Shown here: positions 8,324-17,079 of the stretch, piece by piece
How the letters are laid out: every line of letters begins with the position of its first letter
Numbering within the stretch: position 1 is the first letter of the stretch
Assembly (NCBI GenBank): GCA_937896705.1
Contig: CALBOC010000061.1
Span: 1 to 27,820, forward strand
DNA from: an uncultured Micrococcaceae bacterium
Lineage (GTDB): Bacteria > Actinomycetota > Actinomycetes > Actinomycetales > Micrococcaceae
Length of the DNA stretch: 27,820 bases
Direction of reading: 5' to 3'
Notes under the pieces: model-generated
Seen by the model: only the letters and a program-made list of their open reading frames with translations
The model's database searches: none
What the model was told of the DNA's origin: nothing
Position numbers and translations under genes: made by a program

Positions 8324-9748
8324 TTATTCCACATCGTCATAGGCCATTCTGGCAAGTAGTAACACCTCGGCTTCAATCGCGTGGCGTAATACCGACAAGT
8401 CTAGTGACTCGTTGGGGGCATGTGCTCCGGTATCGGGGTCCTCAATACCCGTGAGCAAAATTTCGGCATCGGGATACACGGTAGCCAGTTCGGCGACAAA
8501 CGGGATCGAACCACCCAAGCCTGTTTCGATAGCCTCGGTCCCCCAGGCATCAGATAAAGCCTGTTTCATCATGCGGCTGACCGGGGCGCTACCGTCTACA
8601 ACGAAAGGCGCTCCCGTTTCACCCGGATGGATCCTAACGGTAGCGCCGAACGTATCCATGGATTCGATGTATTCGGTCAAGGCCCGCAGAGTCTTCTGGG
8701 GATCCATGCCTGGTCCAAGGCGCAGCGAAAATTTTGCGCTTGCAGTGTGGACAATGGAATTCGACGCCTCAGAAATGCTGGTGGTGTCGATACCAATGAT
8801 GTTGAGGGCCGCCTTGTTCCACATCCGATCGGCCAGCGTCCCCGTACCCGCCAGCCGCAGGTCATCGACCGCTCCGGTTTGGTTTCGATAGTCGGCTTCA
8901 TCGTAGACAACCTCGGCCCAGCGGGACTGCTCCAGTCCGGGAATCGCAAGGTCCCCGTCTGACGTATGGAGCTGGGCGATGATCCTTGCCAAGACTGTGT
9001 TGGCATCCAGCAGTGGTCCACCGAATATGCCGGAATGCACAGGATGCTCCGCAACGGTGACTTCGATGACACCATCCAAAAGCCCACGCAGCGAGGTGGT
9101 CAACGCAGGAATCTGGGTCGACCAGTTCGCCGAGTCTGCCACGATGATCGTATCGGCTTTCAGAAGCTCCTTGTGGTTGCTTAGAAATTGGGAAAAGAAC
9201 GGCGAACCGACCTCTTCCTCCCCTTCAATGAAAACAGTTAGACCCAGTCCGTGGTCCTCGCCAAGTAGCTCTTCCAGAGCCCGAATCGCGGCGTAGTGGA
9301 CCAGTATGCCGGCTTTATCATCAGCGGTTCCCCGGCCATAGAGCCGTCCGTTGAGTTCTGTTGCTTCCCAAGGGTCGGTCTCCCATGCAGCACGGTCTCC
9401 TACGGGTTGGACATCGTGGTGGGCATATAACAAGACAGTCGGCTTGTGAGCTGCGGAGGGTCGGCGACCGATTATGGCGGGACCGGAAGCGGTGCCGGCA
9501 GAATTGTGCTCTGTCAGCTGGTGGACTTCTGGTAGCCCGAGTTCGCCGAAGAGTTTGCCGACTGCGTTGGCAGATTCTTCTAGTGGTGCGCGGTCGTAGC
9601 CCTCAAAAGCGAGCGATGGGTAGGTTACGAGGTGTTTGAGCTCCGCAACGATGTGCGAGAAGTGCTGATCTACCCACTCCTTGACGGTCTCGATAAAGGG
9701 AGTGGAATACGGATCTAGTCGGGTACCTGCCGGGAATGCATCGTTCAT
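8324..9748 (-). CDS. M20-family dipeptidase
   Basis: Zinc-dependent dipeptidase or related peptidase of the M20/M28 clan, probably cytoplasmic. The product is 474 residues from the ATG at 9748 (MNDAFPAGTRLDP). The metal-binding motifs are in order: YAHHDVQP, GRGTADDKAG, and IEGEEEVGS with the catalytic and metal-binding Glu pair. The inserted dimerisation domain and the C-terminal GGSIPF segment follow. The open frame extends upstream to 9856, but that extension (MVFCGHLYSS) is unlike the family and overlaps the divergent gene, so I rejected it. No Shine-Dalgarno sequence precedes the ATG. A TACGCT hexamer ends 7 nt before it, so the message may be leaderless. The substrate cannot be assigned from sequence. 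Confidence 0.9.
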   Translation of the reverse strand: MNDAFPAGTRLDPYSTPFIETVKEWVDQHFSHIVAELKHLVTYPSLAFEGYDRAPLEESANAVGKLFGELGLPEVHQLTEHNSAGTASGPAIIGRRPSAAHKPTVLLYAHHDVQPVGDRAAWETDPWEATELNGRLYGRGTADDKAGILVHYAAIRALEELLGEDHGLGLTVFIEGEEEVGSPFFSQFLSNHKELLKADTIIVADSANWSTQIPALTTSLRGLLDGVIEVTVAEHPVHSGIFGGPLLDANTVLARIIAQLHTSDGDLAIPGLEQSRWAEVVYDEADYRNQTGAVDDLRLAGTGTLADRMWNKAALNIIGIDTTSISEASNSIVHTASAKFSLRLGPGMDPQKTLRALTEYIESMDTFGATVRIHPGETGAPFVVDGSAPVSRMMKQALSDAWGTEAIETGLGGSIPFVAELATVYPDAEILLTGIEDPDTGAHAPNESLDLSVLRHAIEAEVLLLARMAYDDVE

Positions 9749-9754
9749 AGTCGT

Positions 9755-9760
9755 TAGCGT
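9755..9760 (-). promoter_or_regulatory. Possible -10 element for a leaderless dipeptidase mRNA
   Basis: TACGCT (fits TAnnnT) on the minus strand ends 7 nt before the dipeptidase ATG, the spacing expected if transcription starts at the A of ATG. No convincing -35 was seen. Confidence 0.35.
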
Positions 9761-9838
9761 AGTCGGGATGACAGCGATCAGGGAACATCTAGAATAGAGC
9801 CAGATAACCCGTCCTCGACAAATAATAGAAGAGTAGAG

Positions 9839-10387
9839 ATGACCGCAGAAGACCAAGATTCGGGCAAGGTCGGCACACCAGGCAAGGGTCGGCCTACGCC
9901 GAAACGCCGCGATCAGGAAGCCGCCAACCGGCGCCCACTAATTGCTGACGACCGCAAAGTTGCTCGTCAACAACAAAAGCAAGCGGTAGCCGAGGAACGC
10001 GCTCGGATGCGCCGCGCTTTGGAGACCGGCGAGGAACGCTACCTACCACCACGCGATAAAGGACCGCAGCGTCGATTCGCACGCGACTACGTGGATGCTC
10101 GCTGGGGTCTTGGTGAGTGGCTGATTATCGGTGTGCTGATTTTCCTCGGCCTCAGCTTTATACCTACCCCGACGATGCAGATGGCGTCGACGATCGGGAT
10201 GTTGGTCTTTGTCTTCCTGGTCATCTTTGAAGGTTTTTGGGTCGGCCACCAAGTTCGTAAACGCCTAGAAGCCAAATTTGGCCAAATGGAGCCGGGAACC
10301 CGCTGGTACGCTGCGATGCGTGCCACACAGATGCGGCGGATGCGTCTGCCTCGTCCGATGGTCAAGCGCGGTGAATTCCCCAGCTAG
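9839..10387 (+). CDS. DUF3043 family membrane protein
   Basis: Function unknown; DUF3043 is an actinobacterial family. The product is 182 residues. The first 95 or so are strongly basic and hydrophilic (many Arg, Lys and Gln; PTPKRRDQEAANRRPL is typical of the family). Two closely spaced membrane helices follow (starting near GEWLIIGVLIF and MASTIGMLVFVF), then a basic C-terminus (RWYAAMRATQMRRMRLPRP). The highly positive flanks suggest both ends are cytoplasmic. The start ATG is preceded by AGAAGAGTAGAG. It diverges from the dipeptidase gene and converges on pyrD, sharing a CTAG that gives a stop codon on each strand. Confidence 0.88.
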   Translation: MTAEDQDSGKVGTPGKGRPTPKRRDQEAANRRPLIADDRKVARQQQKQAVAEERARMRRALETGEERYLPPRDKGPQRRFARDYVDARWGLGEWLIIGVLIFLGLSFIPTPTMQMASTIGMLVFVFLVIFEGFWVGHQVRKRLEAKFGQMEPGTRWYAAMRATQMRRMRLPRPMVKRGEFPS

Positions 10388-11481
10388 CGGCGTTCCAGGG
10401 CCGCGTTAATGCGCCCTGCCCAAAACGGTCCCTCGTACAGGAATGCGGTATAACCCTGGACCAGGGATGCGCCGGCTTCCAGACGTTGGATAACGTCGTC
10501 GCCCGTTGTTACACCACCGACCGAAATGATGCTGGCACTGGTCAGGTGCTGGGCTAATAACCGCAGAACTTCCAACGACCGAGCCGCTAGCGGCGCCCCT
10601 GAGACTCCCCCAGCACCCAGCGCCTCGACTTCGTTCGGGTCGGTAGTCAGGCCCTGTCGAGAGATGGTGGTATTGGTTGCAATAACGCCATCTAAGCCCA
10701 GGTCGGTCACCATTTCCGCGACGGCAATGATGTCTGCGTCGGCTAGATCGGGGGCGATCTTGACTGCCAGCGGCACGTGACGGCCGGTGACGGCATCTGC
10801 CGTCTTAGAAACTGCCGCCAACAAGGGAGCCAAGGATTCTATGGCCTGAAGTTGTCGCAGGCCCGGAGTATTCGGACTCGACACATTGACCACCAGGTAG
10901 TCGGCGTGACGAGCAAGCAGCCGCGTGGACAGCAGGTAGTCCTCTTCTGCGTCGTGCAGCTCGACCATTTTGGTCTTGCCTATGTTGACGCCAAGGATGG
11001 GTCGGTCAGTGCCGAAACGACGTGTCAGAACTTTCCGGGTGTTCGCCAGTCGCGGTGCGATTCGTTGGGCCCCGTGGTTATTGAAACCCATGCGGTTCAC
11101 CAGGGCTTTGTCCTTGGGCAACCGAAACAGCCGCGGTTGCGGATTACCGGGCTGCTGGTGTCCAGTGATGGTCCCGACTTCAATGTGGCCAAACCCTAGG
11201 TCCGCCAGGGCCGTGGTACCGAGCCCGGCTTTGTCAAAACCGGCGGCTAACCCAAACGGGGACGGAAACGTAAGACCCATGGCTTGTGTCCGAAGACTGC
11301 TATGCGGGCGGAAGGCTGCACGGAGCAGCCGTGAAGCACCGGTCTTTTCTGCGGTGCGAATGGCCCCGAATCCCACCTCATGTGCACGCTCAGCGTCCAT
11401 GTCCGCAAAGACTGTATTAAAGATGTGTGGATACAGCGATGGTTTCTGGCCGGCAAGACGTGCAGCAATTAGGTTGGTCAT
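10384..11481 (-). CDS. pyrD: Dihydroorotate dehydrogenase (quinone), class 2
   Basis: Fourth step of pyrimidine synthesis: oxidises dihydroorotate to orotate with FMN and passes electrons to the quinone pool at the membrane. The 365-residue length and N-terminal helical extension before the barrel mark the class 2, membrane-associated form. Visible motifs are GLAAGFDKAG (FMN phosphate region), NRMGFNNHGA, NVSSPNTPGL with the catalytic Ser, VKIAPD and NTTISR. The stop overlaps the convergent DUF3043 stop by 4 nt, and there is no terminator between them. The ATG has no clear Shine-Dalgarno sequence. Being quinone-linked, it uses the same menaquinone pool as the bc1 complex encoded at the left of the window. 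Confidence 0.96.
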   Translation of the reverse strand: MTNLIAARLAGQKPSLYPHIFNTVFADMDAERAHEVGFGAIRTAEKTGASRLLRAAFRPHSSLRTQAMGLTFPSPFGLAAGFDKAGLGTTALADLGFGHIEVGTITGHQQPGNPQPRLFRLPKDKALVNRMGFNNHGAQRIAPRLANTRKVLTRRFGTDRPILGVNIGKTKMVELHDAEEDYLLSTRLLARHADYLVVNVSSPNTPGLRQLQAIESLAPLLAAVSKTADAVTGRHVPLAVKIAPDLADADIIAVAEMVTDLGLDGVIATNTTISRQGLTTDPNEVEALGAGGVSGAPLAARSLEVLRLLAQHLTSASIISVGGVTTGDDVIQRLEAGASLVQGYTAFLYEGPFWAGRINAALERR

Positions 11482-11554
11482 AGATGGTAGTCAACCACAC
11501 AGGCAAATAAGGTCGACAACTGTGCAAGGGTTTTGTCATATTTTGGAGGGGTGA

Positions 11555-12526
11555 ATGCATTACGGATTACTGCAAGATTCGCCCCCTGGCCAATGGGTGC
11601 CCGATGTCCTGGAAGGGTTCTCCCGACGTACCATCCCTCTGGGTCATGACCATGAAGGCGCCATATCAGCCACGTTAGTTCGGCATGACCTGGCCGGTGG
11701 GATACCCGTGCTGTGTATTCACGGCTGGTCGGACTACTTCTACAACACCGAGCTTGCGCAGGCCGCAGCGGATCGGGGCTACAAGCTCTATGCCTTGGAT
11801 TTACGCAAATACGGCCGCTCGCTACGCGAGTACCAAACGCCCGGATACGTCCAAGACCTCGCCGAATATGACGATGATATTGGCTCGGCTTTGGCAATCA
11901 TTAAGCTCGACCATCCGGGGCATCTGCCAGCAATTATTGCCCACTCCACCGGAGGCCTTGTCGCAGCCTTGTGGGCGGATCGCCATCCAAAACAGATCAG
12001 CACCCTTGTGCTCAATGCGCCGTGGTTGTCATTACAAGGGAACGCATGGTTGCGCAATTTTGCGAACACGGTGGTAGATCCCCTGTGGCGTAGTCGACCG
12101 GAACGCAAGTTGCTGTTGCCGAAGGTCGACTTCTTCTATCGCAGCATTTCCGCAACCGAACACGGCGAATGGGTGCTACATCCGCTGTGGCGCCCCCGGT
12201 ACTCTTTTGATATCCGCGGTGGCTGGCTGTCAGCGATCTTGGACGGGCACTCGCAAGTGCGCCAGGGATTGGCGATTGATGTACCGGTGCTCGTGATGAC
12301 TTCGACAACCTCCTATTTCGCACCGCGGTATTCGACCCACATGCAGACTGCTGACAGCGTGCTCGATGTCGAAGATACGGTCCGACAGGCCGTTGACCTG
12401 GGTGACACCGTCATGATCCACAAAATCCCGGAAGCCCTACATGATGTCTACGCCTCCGCGCAGCCGGTGCGTCAGAAGGCTTTCGATGCGACTTTTGCGT
12501 GGTTGGAGTATTTCAACGGTTCGTGA
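11555..12526 (+). CDS. Alpha/beta hydrolase (serine aminopeptidase S33/lysophospholipase-like)
   Basis: A soluble alpha/beta-hydrolase of 323 residues; the substrate is unknown. The oxyanion-hole motif is HGW (near residue 56). The nucleophile elbow is AHSTGG with Ser131 (A in place of the first Gly of GxSxG). The likely catalytic His is His296 in EALHDVY. The acidic residue is probably the Asp in the segment after DSVLDVED. Family members cleave ester or peptide bonds of small molecules or lipids. The start is certain: GGAGGGG lies 4 nt before the ATG. No signal peptide is seen. The last 14 bases overlap the convergent uppS gene. Confidence 0.85.
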   Translation: MHYGLLQDSPPGQWVPDVLEGFSRRTIPLGHDHEGAISATLVRHDLAGGIPVLCIHGWSDYFYNTELAQAAADRGYKLYALDLRKYGRSLREYQTPGYVQDLAEYDDDIGSALAIIKLDHPGHLPAIIAHSTGGLVAALWADRHPKQISTLVLNAPWLSLQGNAWLRNFANTVVDPLWRSRPERKLLLPKVDFFYRSISATEHGEWVLHPLWRPRYSFDIRGGWLSAILDGHSQVRQGLAIDVPVLVMTSTTSYFAPRYSTHMQTADSVLDVEDTVRQAVDLGDTVMIHKIPEALHDVYASAQPVRQKAFDATFAWLEYFNGS

Positions 12527-13295
12527 GCGGTGTGTCGACGGCCCCACCGTAGCGGCGATCCCGTGAACAGTAGAGCTCTACCGCGTCCCACAACGTCTTG
12601 CGATCGACATCGGGCCAGAGCGTATCGACGAAGACCATCTCGGCATAGGCGGATTGCCATAACAAGAAATTCGATGTGCGCTGCTCACCCGAGGTACGCA
12701 TAAACAGGTCCACATCCGGCACGTCGGGTAAGCGCAAATGACTGGCGATGGTCTTTTCGGTGATGGCTTTCGGGCTGAGCTCGCCAGCGGCGACCTTGGT
12801 CGCAATGTCTTGTACCGCATCGGCGATCTCTGCTCGGCCGCCGTAATTGACACACATAATGAGGTTGGTGCCGGTGTTATGTTTGGTCAGCTCTTCAGCG
12901 GTCTGTAATTCGGTTATGACGGACTTCCATAAACGCGGCGTGCGGCCATTCCACCGCACCTTCACACCCCAGGAGTTTAAGGTATCGCGTTGGCGGCGCA
13001 AGACATCACGGGAAAACCCCATCAAAAAAGCGACTTCATCAGGTGAACGTTTCCAATTCTCGGTGGAAAACGCGTAGATCGAGACATATGGGATACCCAT
13101 CTCCACGGCACCCGCCATAACGTCCAGCAGCGCTTGTTCCCCCGCGCGGTGGCCCTCAGTTCGAGGCAAGCCGCGTTGGTTAGCCCACCGCCCATTGCCG
13201 TCCATCACAATACCGATGTGACGCGGCAAAAACTTCTTTTCGATGGCGGGCATCACGTAGCCGGCAGGATGCGGCTGCGGGACTTCATACGGCAT
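12513..13295 (-). CDS. uppS: Isoprenyl transferase / undecaprenyl diphosphate synthase (cis-prenyltransferase)
   Basis: Builds long-chain cis-polyprenyl diphosphate, the lipid carrier for cell-wall synthesis, from farnesyl-type starters and isopentenyl diphosphate. The product is 260 residues. The catalytic Asp32 sits in [23 protein letters not shown] is the conserved substrate-binding segment. [15 protein letters not shown] (typical RxSGxxRxSxF) and the C-terminal tail complete the family pattern. Actinobacteria often have two such enzymes with different chain lengths; which one this is cannot be told here. GGAGG with a 5-nt spacer precedes the ATG. It follows recO by 12 nt, so the two are probably cotranscribed. 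Confidence 0.95.
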   Translation of the reverse strand: MPYEVPQPHPAGYVMPAIEKKFLPRHIGIVMDGNGRWANQRGLPRTEGHRAGEQALLDVMAGAVEMGIPYVSIYAFSTENWKRSPDEVAFLMGFSRDVLRRQRDTLNSWGVKVRWNGRTPRLWKSVITELQTAEELTKHNTGTNLIMCVNYGGRAEIADAVQDIATKVAAGELSPKAITEKTIASHLRLPDVPDVDLFMRTSGEQRTSNFLLWQSAYAEMVFVDTLWPDVDRKTLWDAVELYCSRDRRYGGAVDTPLTNR

Positions 13296-13307
13296 GCGTT
13301 CCTCCTG

Positions 13308-14090
13308 TTAGCCCTGCTCCATGACGGACAGTGACTGCAAATTCTTTTCTAGATGGTACTGCAAATACTGTGCGACGAAGCTTGTGGCTTGGCGAATCTC
13401 ACCGTTTTGGGCGTTCTCGATAGCCGGCCAGTTGCCCGCCAATAGCGCTGACAGCAGGGCGACGACACCGTCGGGGGCGTAGGTGGTTTGGGGTGGTGCG
13501 CACTCATCGCACACCACACCGCCCAGGGTCACCGAGAGCCAGTTATGCGGTCCTTCAATGCCACATTTACTGCATTCGTCAAAGGTTGGGGCCCATCCGG
13601 CGATGGTTAATGCACGCAACAGGTAGGACGTCAGTAACATTTTAGGCGCTGCCGCCCGGCGGGCTAATGCCGCGATAGCGCCGTGGAGCAATTGGTAATG
13701 CGCTGCCCCACCGGCAATGTCTTCATCGCGGGTGAGTTGTTCCGCGGTTTCAACCATGGCTGAGGCGGCACCGAAACTGTCATAGTCATTGGTGAGCATC
13801 GTGCCGTAGGGGTGAATCGTTTCTGTTTGGACAATGATGTCCATATTTCGGCGTGGTACGAGTTGCAGTCGGGAGTGCATAAAAGGTTCCAGGGTCGAAC
13901 CGAATTTCGAACTCGTCCGCCGCACACCCTTGGCAACCGCCCGGATTTGGCCGCGTTCAGCGGTTAGGACCACGATGATCCGGTCGGCTTCGGCAAGTTT
14001 ATATGTGCGCAGAACAATCCCGCGGGTCCGGTAGCTTTGGGATATATAGGTAGCGGACCCGCGAGACCTTTTCCGCGGTGTTTTATTCAG
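13308..14090 (-). CDS. recO: DNA repair protein RecO, start codon uncertain
   Basis: Recombination mediator that helps RecR load RecA on gapped DNA. The N-terminal OB fold (SYRTRGIVLRTYKL...IRAVAKG), a helical domain and the zinc motif (CSKCG... CDEC) are all readable. The only standard start is the GTG at 13973, which would remove about 20 conserved residues beginning SYRTRGIVLRT. The frame stays open to 14099, and upstream of that GTG it holds no ATG, GTG or TTG. Candidates are CTG at 14090 (overlaps the leuA stop by 8 nt; AAAAGG lies about 12 nt upstream), ATA at 14045 and ATT at 14018. I give the longest form, 260 residues, because coupling to leuA is plausible. A base error or real mutation in the original ATG is the other explanation. 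Confidence 0.85.
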   Translation of the reverse strand: MNKTPRKRSRGSATYISQSYRTRGIVLRTYKLAEADRIIVVLTAERGQIRAVAKGVRRTSSKFGSTLEPFMHSRLQLVPRRNMDIIVQTETIHPYGTMLTNDYDSFGAASAMVETAEQLTRDEDIAGGAAHYQLLHGAIAALARRAAAPKMLLTSYLLRALTIAGWAPTFDECSKCGIEGPHNWLSVTLGGVVCDECAPPQTTYAPDGVVALLSALLAGNWPAIENAQNGEIRQATSFVAQYLQYHLEKNLQSLSVMEQG

Positions 14091-15837
14091 TGGAGACGGT
14101 TACCTTTTCATCGCGCATGTATCGATTGACCGCCGAGGTGACTGCCTGCAAGGATGCGGTGGCAGTGTTGTGATCCAGCCCGATGCCCCACAGGACGCGG
14201 TCACCGATGGCGGCTTCCACATAGGCTGCGGCCATGGCTTCGCCACCTTCGGTCAGGGCGTGTTCGGTGTAATCCAGCACCCGGACGTCGACGCCGGCTT
14301 CGTGGAACATTTTTACCAACGCAGAAATTGGACCATTCCCGGTGGCCGTGCGCGTGACGACCTCTCCCTCACGTTCCATCTGGACTTCCATCCAGAAGTC
14401 ACCGGCCTCAGTCGTTGACGAGGTCGAAGAAATCAGGTGATAGTGACCCCAGCGCTCCTGTGGGTCATCGGTCGGCAGGTATTCGTTGGAAAAGACATCC
14501 CACAGGGTGTCGGAAGAGATCTCTCCGCCGTGAGTATCGGTGTATTCCTTGATGACCGCAGAGAATTCAACCTGGGCGCGGCGCGGCAGATCCAGGTTGT
14601 GATCAGCCTTGAGCATGTAGGCGACCCCACCCTTACCGGACTGCGAGTTAACTCGGATCACGGCTTCGTAGCTGCGACCGATGTCTTCTGGGTCAATCGG
14701 CAGGTATGGAACGCCCCAGTCCAGTTCGTCGGTGGTGACCCCGGCTTCGGCCGCACGAGCATCCATGTCTTCGAAGCCTTTTTTGATCGCATCCTGGTGG
14801 GAACCAGAAAATGCCGTAAACACCAGTTCGCCGGCCCACGGGGAACGTTCGTGGACTTTCATCTGCGTAGCGTACTCATAGACTTCCTGGATGCGATCCA
14901 TATTGGAAAAATCGATCTCGGGATCCACACCCTGGGTGTAGAGGTTCATGCCTAAGGTGACGAGGTCAACGTTGCCGGTCCGTTCGCCATTACCAAACAG
15001 GCAGCCTTCGATACGGTCGGCGCCGGCCATGTAGCCCAATTCAGCTGCGGCTACGCCACTGCCCCGGTCGTTGTGGGGGTGGAGCGACAAGATGATGGCA
15101 TCGCGGTTGTCGATGTTGCGATGCATCCACTCGATTTGATCGGCATACCGGTTCGGTGTCGACATTTCAACGGTCGCCGGCAGATTCAAGATCATCTGCC
15201 GGTCAGTGGATGCTTCGAGCACTTCAGCGACCCGGTTCGAAATCTCGGCCGCAAAGTCCAGTTCGGTGCCGGTAAAGGATTCGGGGGAATATTGGTACAC
15301 GACTTCGGTGTCGGTGAGCTGTTCTTCGTATTTGCGGCACAGCATCGCCCCGCGCGTGGCGATATCGATGATGCCGGATTTTTCTTCCCGGAATACCACC
15401 CGGCGCTGCAGGATGGAGGTCGAGTTGTACAGGTGCACGATGGCACGCGGGGCACCTTCAATGGCTTCGTAAGTGCGTTCAATCAGGTGCTCACGGGATT
15501 GGGTGAGCACTTGGATGTGCACGTCTTCTGGAATACGATCTTCGTCGATCAGTTGACGGACAAAGTCATAGTCGGTTTGTGAGGCCGAGGGGAATCCGAC
15601 TTCGATTTCTTTGTAGCCCATCTCGACCAGCAATTCGAACATCGCCAGCTTCCGGGCCGAGTCCATGGGGCTTACCAGCGCTTGGTTACCGTCTCGAAGA
15701 TCTACCGCACACCAGCGTGGTGCCTGGGTGATGACGTTATCCGGCCAGGTACGGTCTGGCAGGTGCACATCGAGCTGTTGTTCGAATGGCACGTATTTTT
15801 TGAAGTTCATGCCAGAAGGCTGCTGAAATTTACGCAA
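14083..15837 (-). CDS. leuA: 2-isopropylmalate synthase
   Basis: First committed step of leucine synthesis: condenses acetyl-CoA with 2-oxoisovalerate. The 584-residue product has the TIM-barrel part with the metal site (Asp49 in DLRDGNQAL; LHPHNDRG near residue 254) and NGERTGN. A linker follows, then a C-terminal domain of about 130 residues that carries leucine feedback inhibition in this family. The start is a TTG at 15837, chosen because GAGGAA stands 6 nt upstream and MRKFQQPSGM matches the usual actinobacterial start; the ATG nine codons later has no such support. It is followed directly by recO. Era lies upstream after a 290-nt gap that holds a weak terminator and an inverted repeat. 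Confidence 0.97.
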   Translation of the reverse strand: MRKFQQPSGMNFKKYVPFEQQLDVHLPDRTWPDNVITQAPRWCAVDLRDGNQALVSPMDSARKLAMFELLVEMGYKEIEVGFPSASQTDYDFVRQLIDEDRIPEDVHIQVLTQSREHLIERTYEAIEGAPRAIVHLYNSTSILQRRVVFREEKSGIIDIATRGAMLCRKYEEQLTDTEVVYQYSPESFTGTELDFAAEISNRVAEVLEASTDRQMILNLPATVEMSTPNRYADQIEWMHRNIDNRDAIILSLHPHNDRGSGVAAAELGYMAGADRIEGCLFGNGERTGNVDLVTLGMNLYTQGVDPEIDFSNMDRIQEVYEYATQMKVHERSPWAGELVFTAFSGSHQDAIKKGFEDMDARAAEAGVTTDELDWGVPYLPIDPEDIGRSYEAVIRVNSQSGKGGVAYMLKADHNLDLPRRAQVEFSAVIKEYTDTHGGEISSDTLWDVFSNEYLPTDDPQERWGHYHLISSTSSTTEAGDFWMEVQMEREGEVVTRTATGNGPISALVKMFHEAGVDVRVLDYTEHALTEGGEAMAAAYVEAAIGDRVLWGIGLDHNTATASLQAVTSAVNRYMRDEKVTVSTE

Positions 15838-15843
15838 AGTGTA

Positions 15844-15849
15844 TTCCTC
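15844..15849 (-). promoter_or_regulatory. Ribosome binding site supporting the leuA TTG start
   Basis: GAGGAA on the minus strand, 6 nt before TTG at 15837. Confidence 0.65.
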
Positions 15850-15863
15850 ATTCTATGACTGCC

Positions 15864-15890
15864 TGGTCCCGTGACGAGTTTAGTGGACCA
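15864..15890 (-). promoter_or_regulatory. Inverted repeat upstream of leuA, possible operator or leader hairpin
   Basis: TGGTCC (15864-15869) and GGACCA (15885-15890) are perfect 6-bp arms around 15 nt. On the minus strand the spacer contains TAAACT, a possible -10 hexamer, 40 nt before the leuA start. No good -35 sits at the usual distance. It could be an operator straddling a promoter, an mRNA hairpin or chance. Confidence 0.3.
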
Positions 15891-16053
15891 ATATTGACAA
15901 ACCGGTCTATGAGAGTTCATGTCGATCCGGTGGCAGGCCGTGAGTTTCGCTCCGTAACGGGGTCCGACCCTACCTGGTGGCATTCAAGGCTTGTGCTTGA
16001 AGAACCTAGGCCCCGCTACGGCACGGTAGGAGAAGCAGACCTAGTAGAGCACC

Positions 16054-16077
16054 AAAAAGTACACGGTGAAGACCGTG
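16054..16077 (-). terminator. Weak terminator after era
   Basis: CACGGT-CTTC-ACCGTG hairpin on the minus strand (16062-16077), followed by TACTTTTT. It lies about 50 nt beyond the era stop. The stem is short (6 bp) but tight and followed by five U residues. Confidence 0.5.
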
Positions 16078-16128
16078 GATGGGGGCGCTCTGGATGCGAT
16101 GCATGGTGTTTAGCCTAACAGTACTGAC

Positions 16129-17079
16129 CTAAAACCCCAAACGATTCATGTACTTGGGGTTGCGCTGCCATTCCTTGGCTACTTTGACTACCAGGTCGAG
16201 GTACACCGGGGTGCCTAAGAGATTTCGGATGCTCTTGCGTGCTCGCCGACCAATAGCGCGCAGTTGTTGGCCACCTTTGCCAATGATGATGCCTTTTTGG
16301 CTATCTCGTTCTACGTAAATTTCAGCATAGATATCGGTGATCGGTTCGTCTTCAGGTTGACCCTCCCGTAAGCCCATCTCGGTCACCACTACCGCTAGCG
16401 AGTGTGGCAGTTCATCGAAAATATCTTCGAGTGCTGCTTCCCGAATTAGCTCAGCGACCATGACGTCATCGGGCTCGTCGGTAATCTCCCCATCAGGGTA
16501 GAGGGCCGGTGATGTCGGTAAGTAGGTGGTCAAGACATCGAGGACCGTGTCGACCTGAACGTCGCCTCTGACGGAGACCGGGACTATTTCGGCAAACCCT
16601 TCCCCGGTCTGCGGAGTCAGCAGCTCTTCGCCAAGTTGCTGGACGGCGATAAGTTGATCGGCCAAGACGCCCCGGGTCACCGTGTCGACCTTGGTGACCA
16701 AGGCTATAACCGGGATGTTATTCAACCCGGCCAGCTGTTCGGTGATGAACCGATCCCCCGGCCCGATCTTTTCGTTTGCTGGGATACATAGCGCGACGGC
16801 GTCCATGCCCGAGAGGGTTTCGGCCACCAGCTCGTTGAGCCGCTCCCCTAAGAGTGTTCGGGGACGATGTAAACCGGGGGTGTCCACGAGGATGAGTTGA
16901 TACTCTTCGGTGGTCACAATACCGCGGATGACCCGTCTGGTGGTTTGTGGTTTGGAGGAGGTAATCGCTACCTTGGAGCCCACCATCGCATTTGTCAGCG
17001 TGGATTTGCCGGCGTTGGGTCTGCCAACAAGGCTGACGAATCCGGAACGATAGTGCTCCGGAGAACTGGTTGGCATCAT
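16129..17079 (-). CDS. era: GTPase Era
   Basis: Ras-like GTPase that binds the 3' end of 16S rRNA and helps mature the small ribosomal subunit. The product is 316 residues. The G1 loop GRPNAGKST is at 19-27; G3 is DTPG and G4 is TKVD, a mild variant of NKxD. The C-terminal KH domain carries GIIIGKGGQQL. The first ATG overlaps the stop of the upstream CorC-family gene (ATGATG over TGA), with GAGGAG about 10 nt upstream, so translation is coupled. Neighbours ybeY, phoH and rsmE also act on ribosomes or RNA. Confidence 0.97.
   Translation of the reverse strand: MMPTSSPEHYRSGFVSLVGRPNAGKSTLTNAMVGSKVAITSSKPQTTRRVIRGIVTTEEYQLILVDTPGLHRPRTLLGERLNELVAETLSGMDAVALCIPANEKIGPGDRFITEQLAGLNNIPVIALVTKVDTVTRGVLADQLIAVQQLGEELLTPQTGEGFAEIVPVSVRGDVQVDTVLDVLTTYLPTSPALYPDGEITDEPDDVMVAELIREAALEDIFDELPHSLAVVVTEMGLREGQPEDEPITDIYAEIYVERDSQKGIIIGKGGQQLRAIGRRARKSIRNLLGTPVYLDLVVKVAKEWQRNPKYMNRLGF

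Noticed and set aside
9749..9856. Upstream extension of the dipeptidase to 9856
   Set aside because: The added residues are unlike the family, overlap the start of the divergent DUF3043 gene and lack a ribosome binding site.
16041..16064. Mini-ORF on the minus strand (GTG start, reading MYFLVLY) as a leucine leader peptide
   Set aside because: Only two Leu codons, no ribosome binding site, 200 nt from leuA and overlapping the terminator U-run; not convincing as an attenuator.
15855..16118. 87-codon + strand frame between era and leuA
   Set aside because: It begins without a ribosome binding site, shows no motif and covers the regulatory region of leuA.
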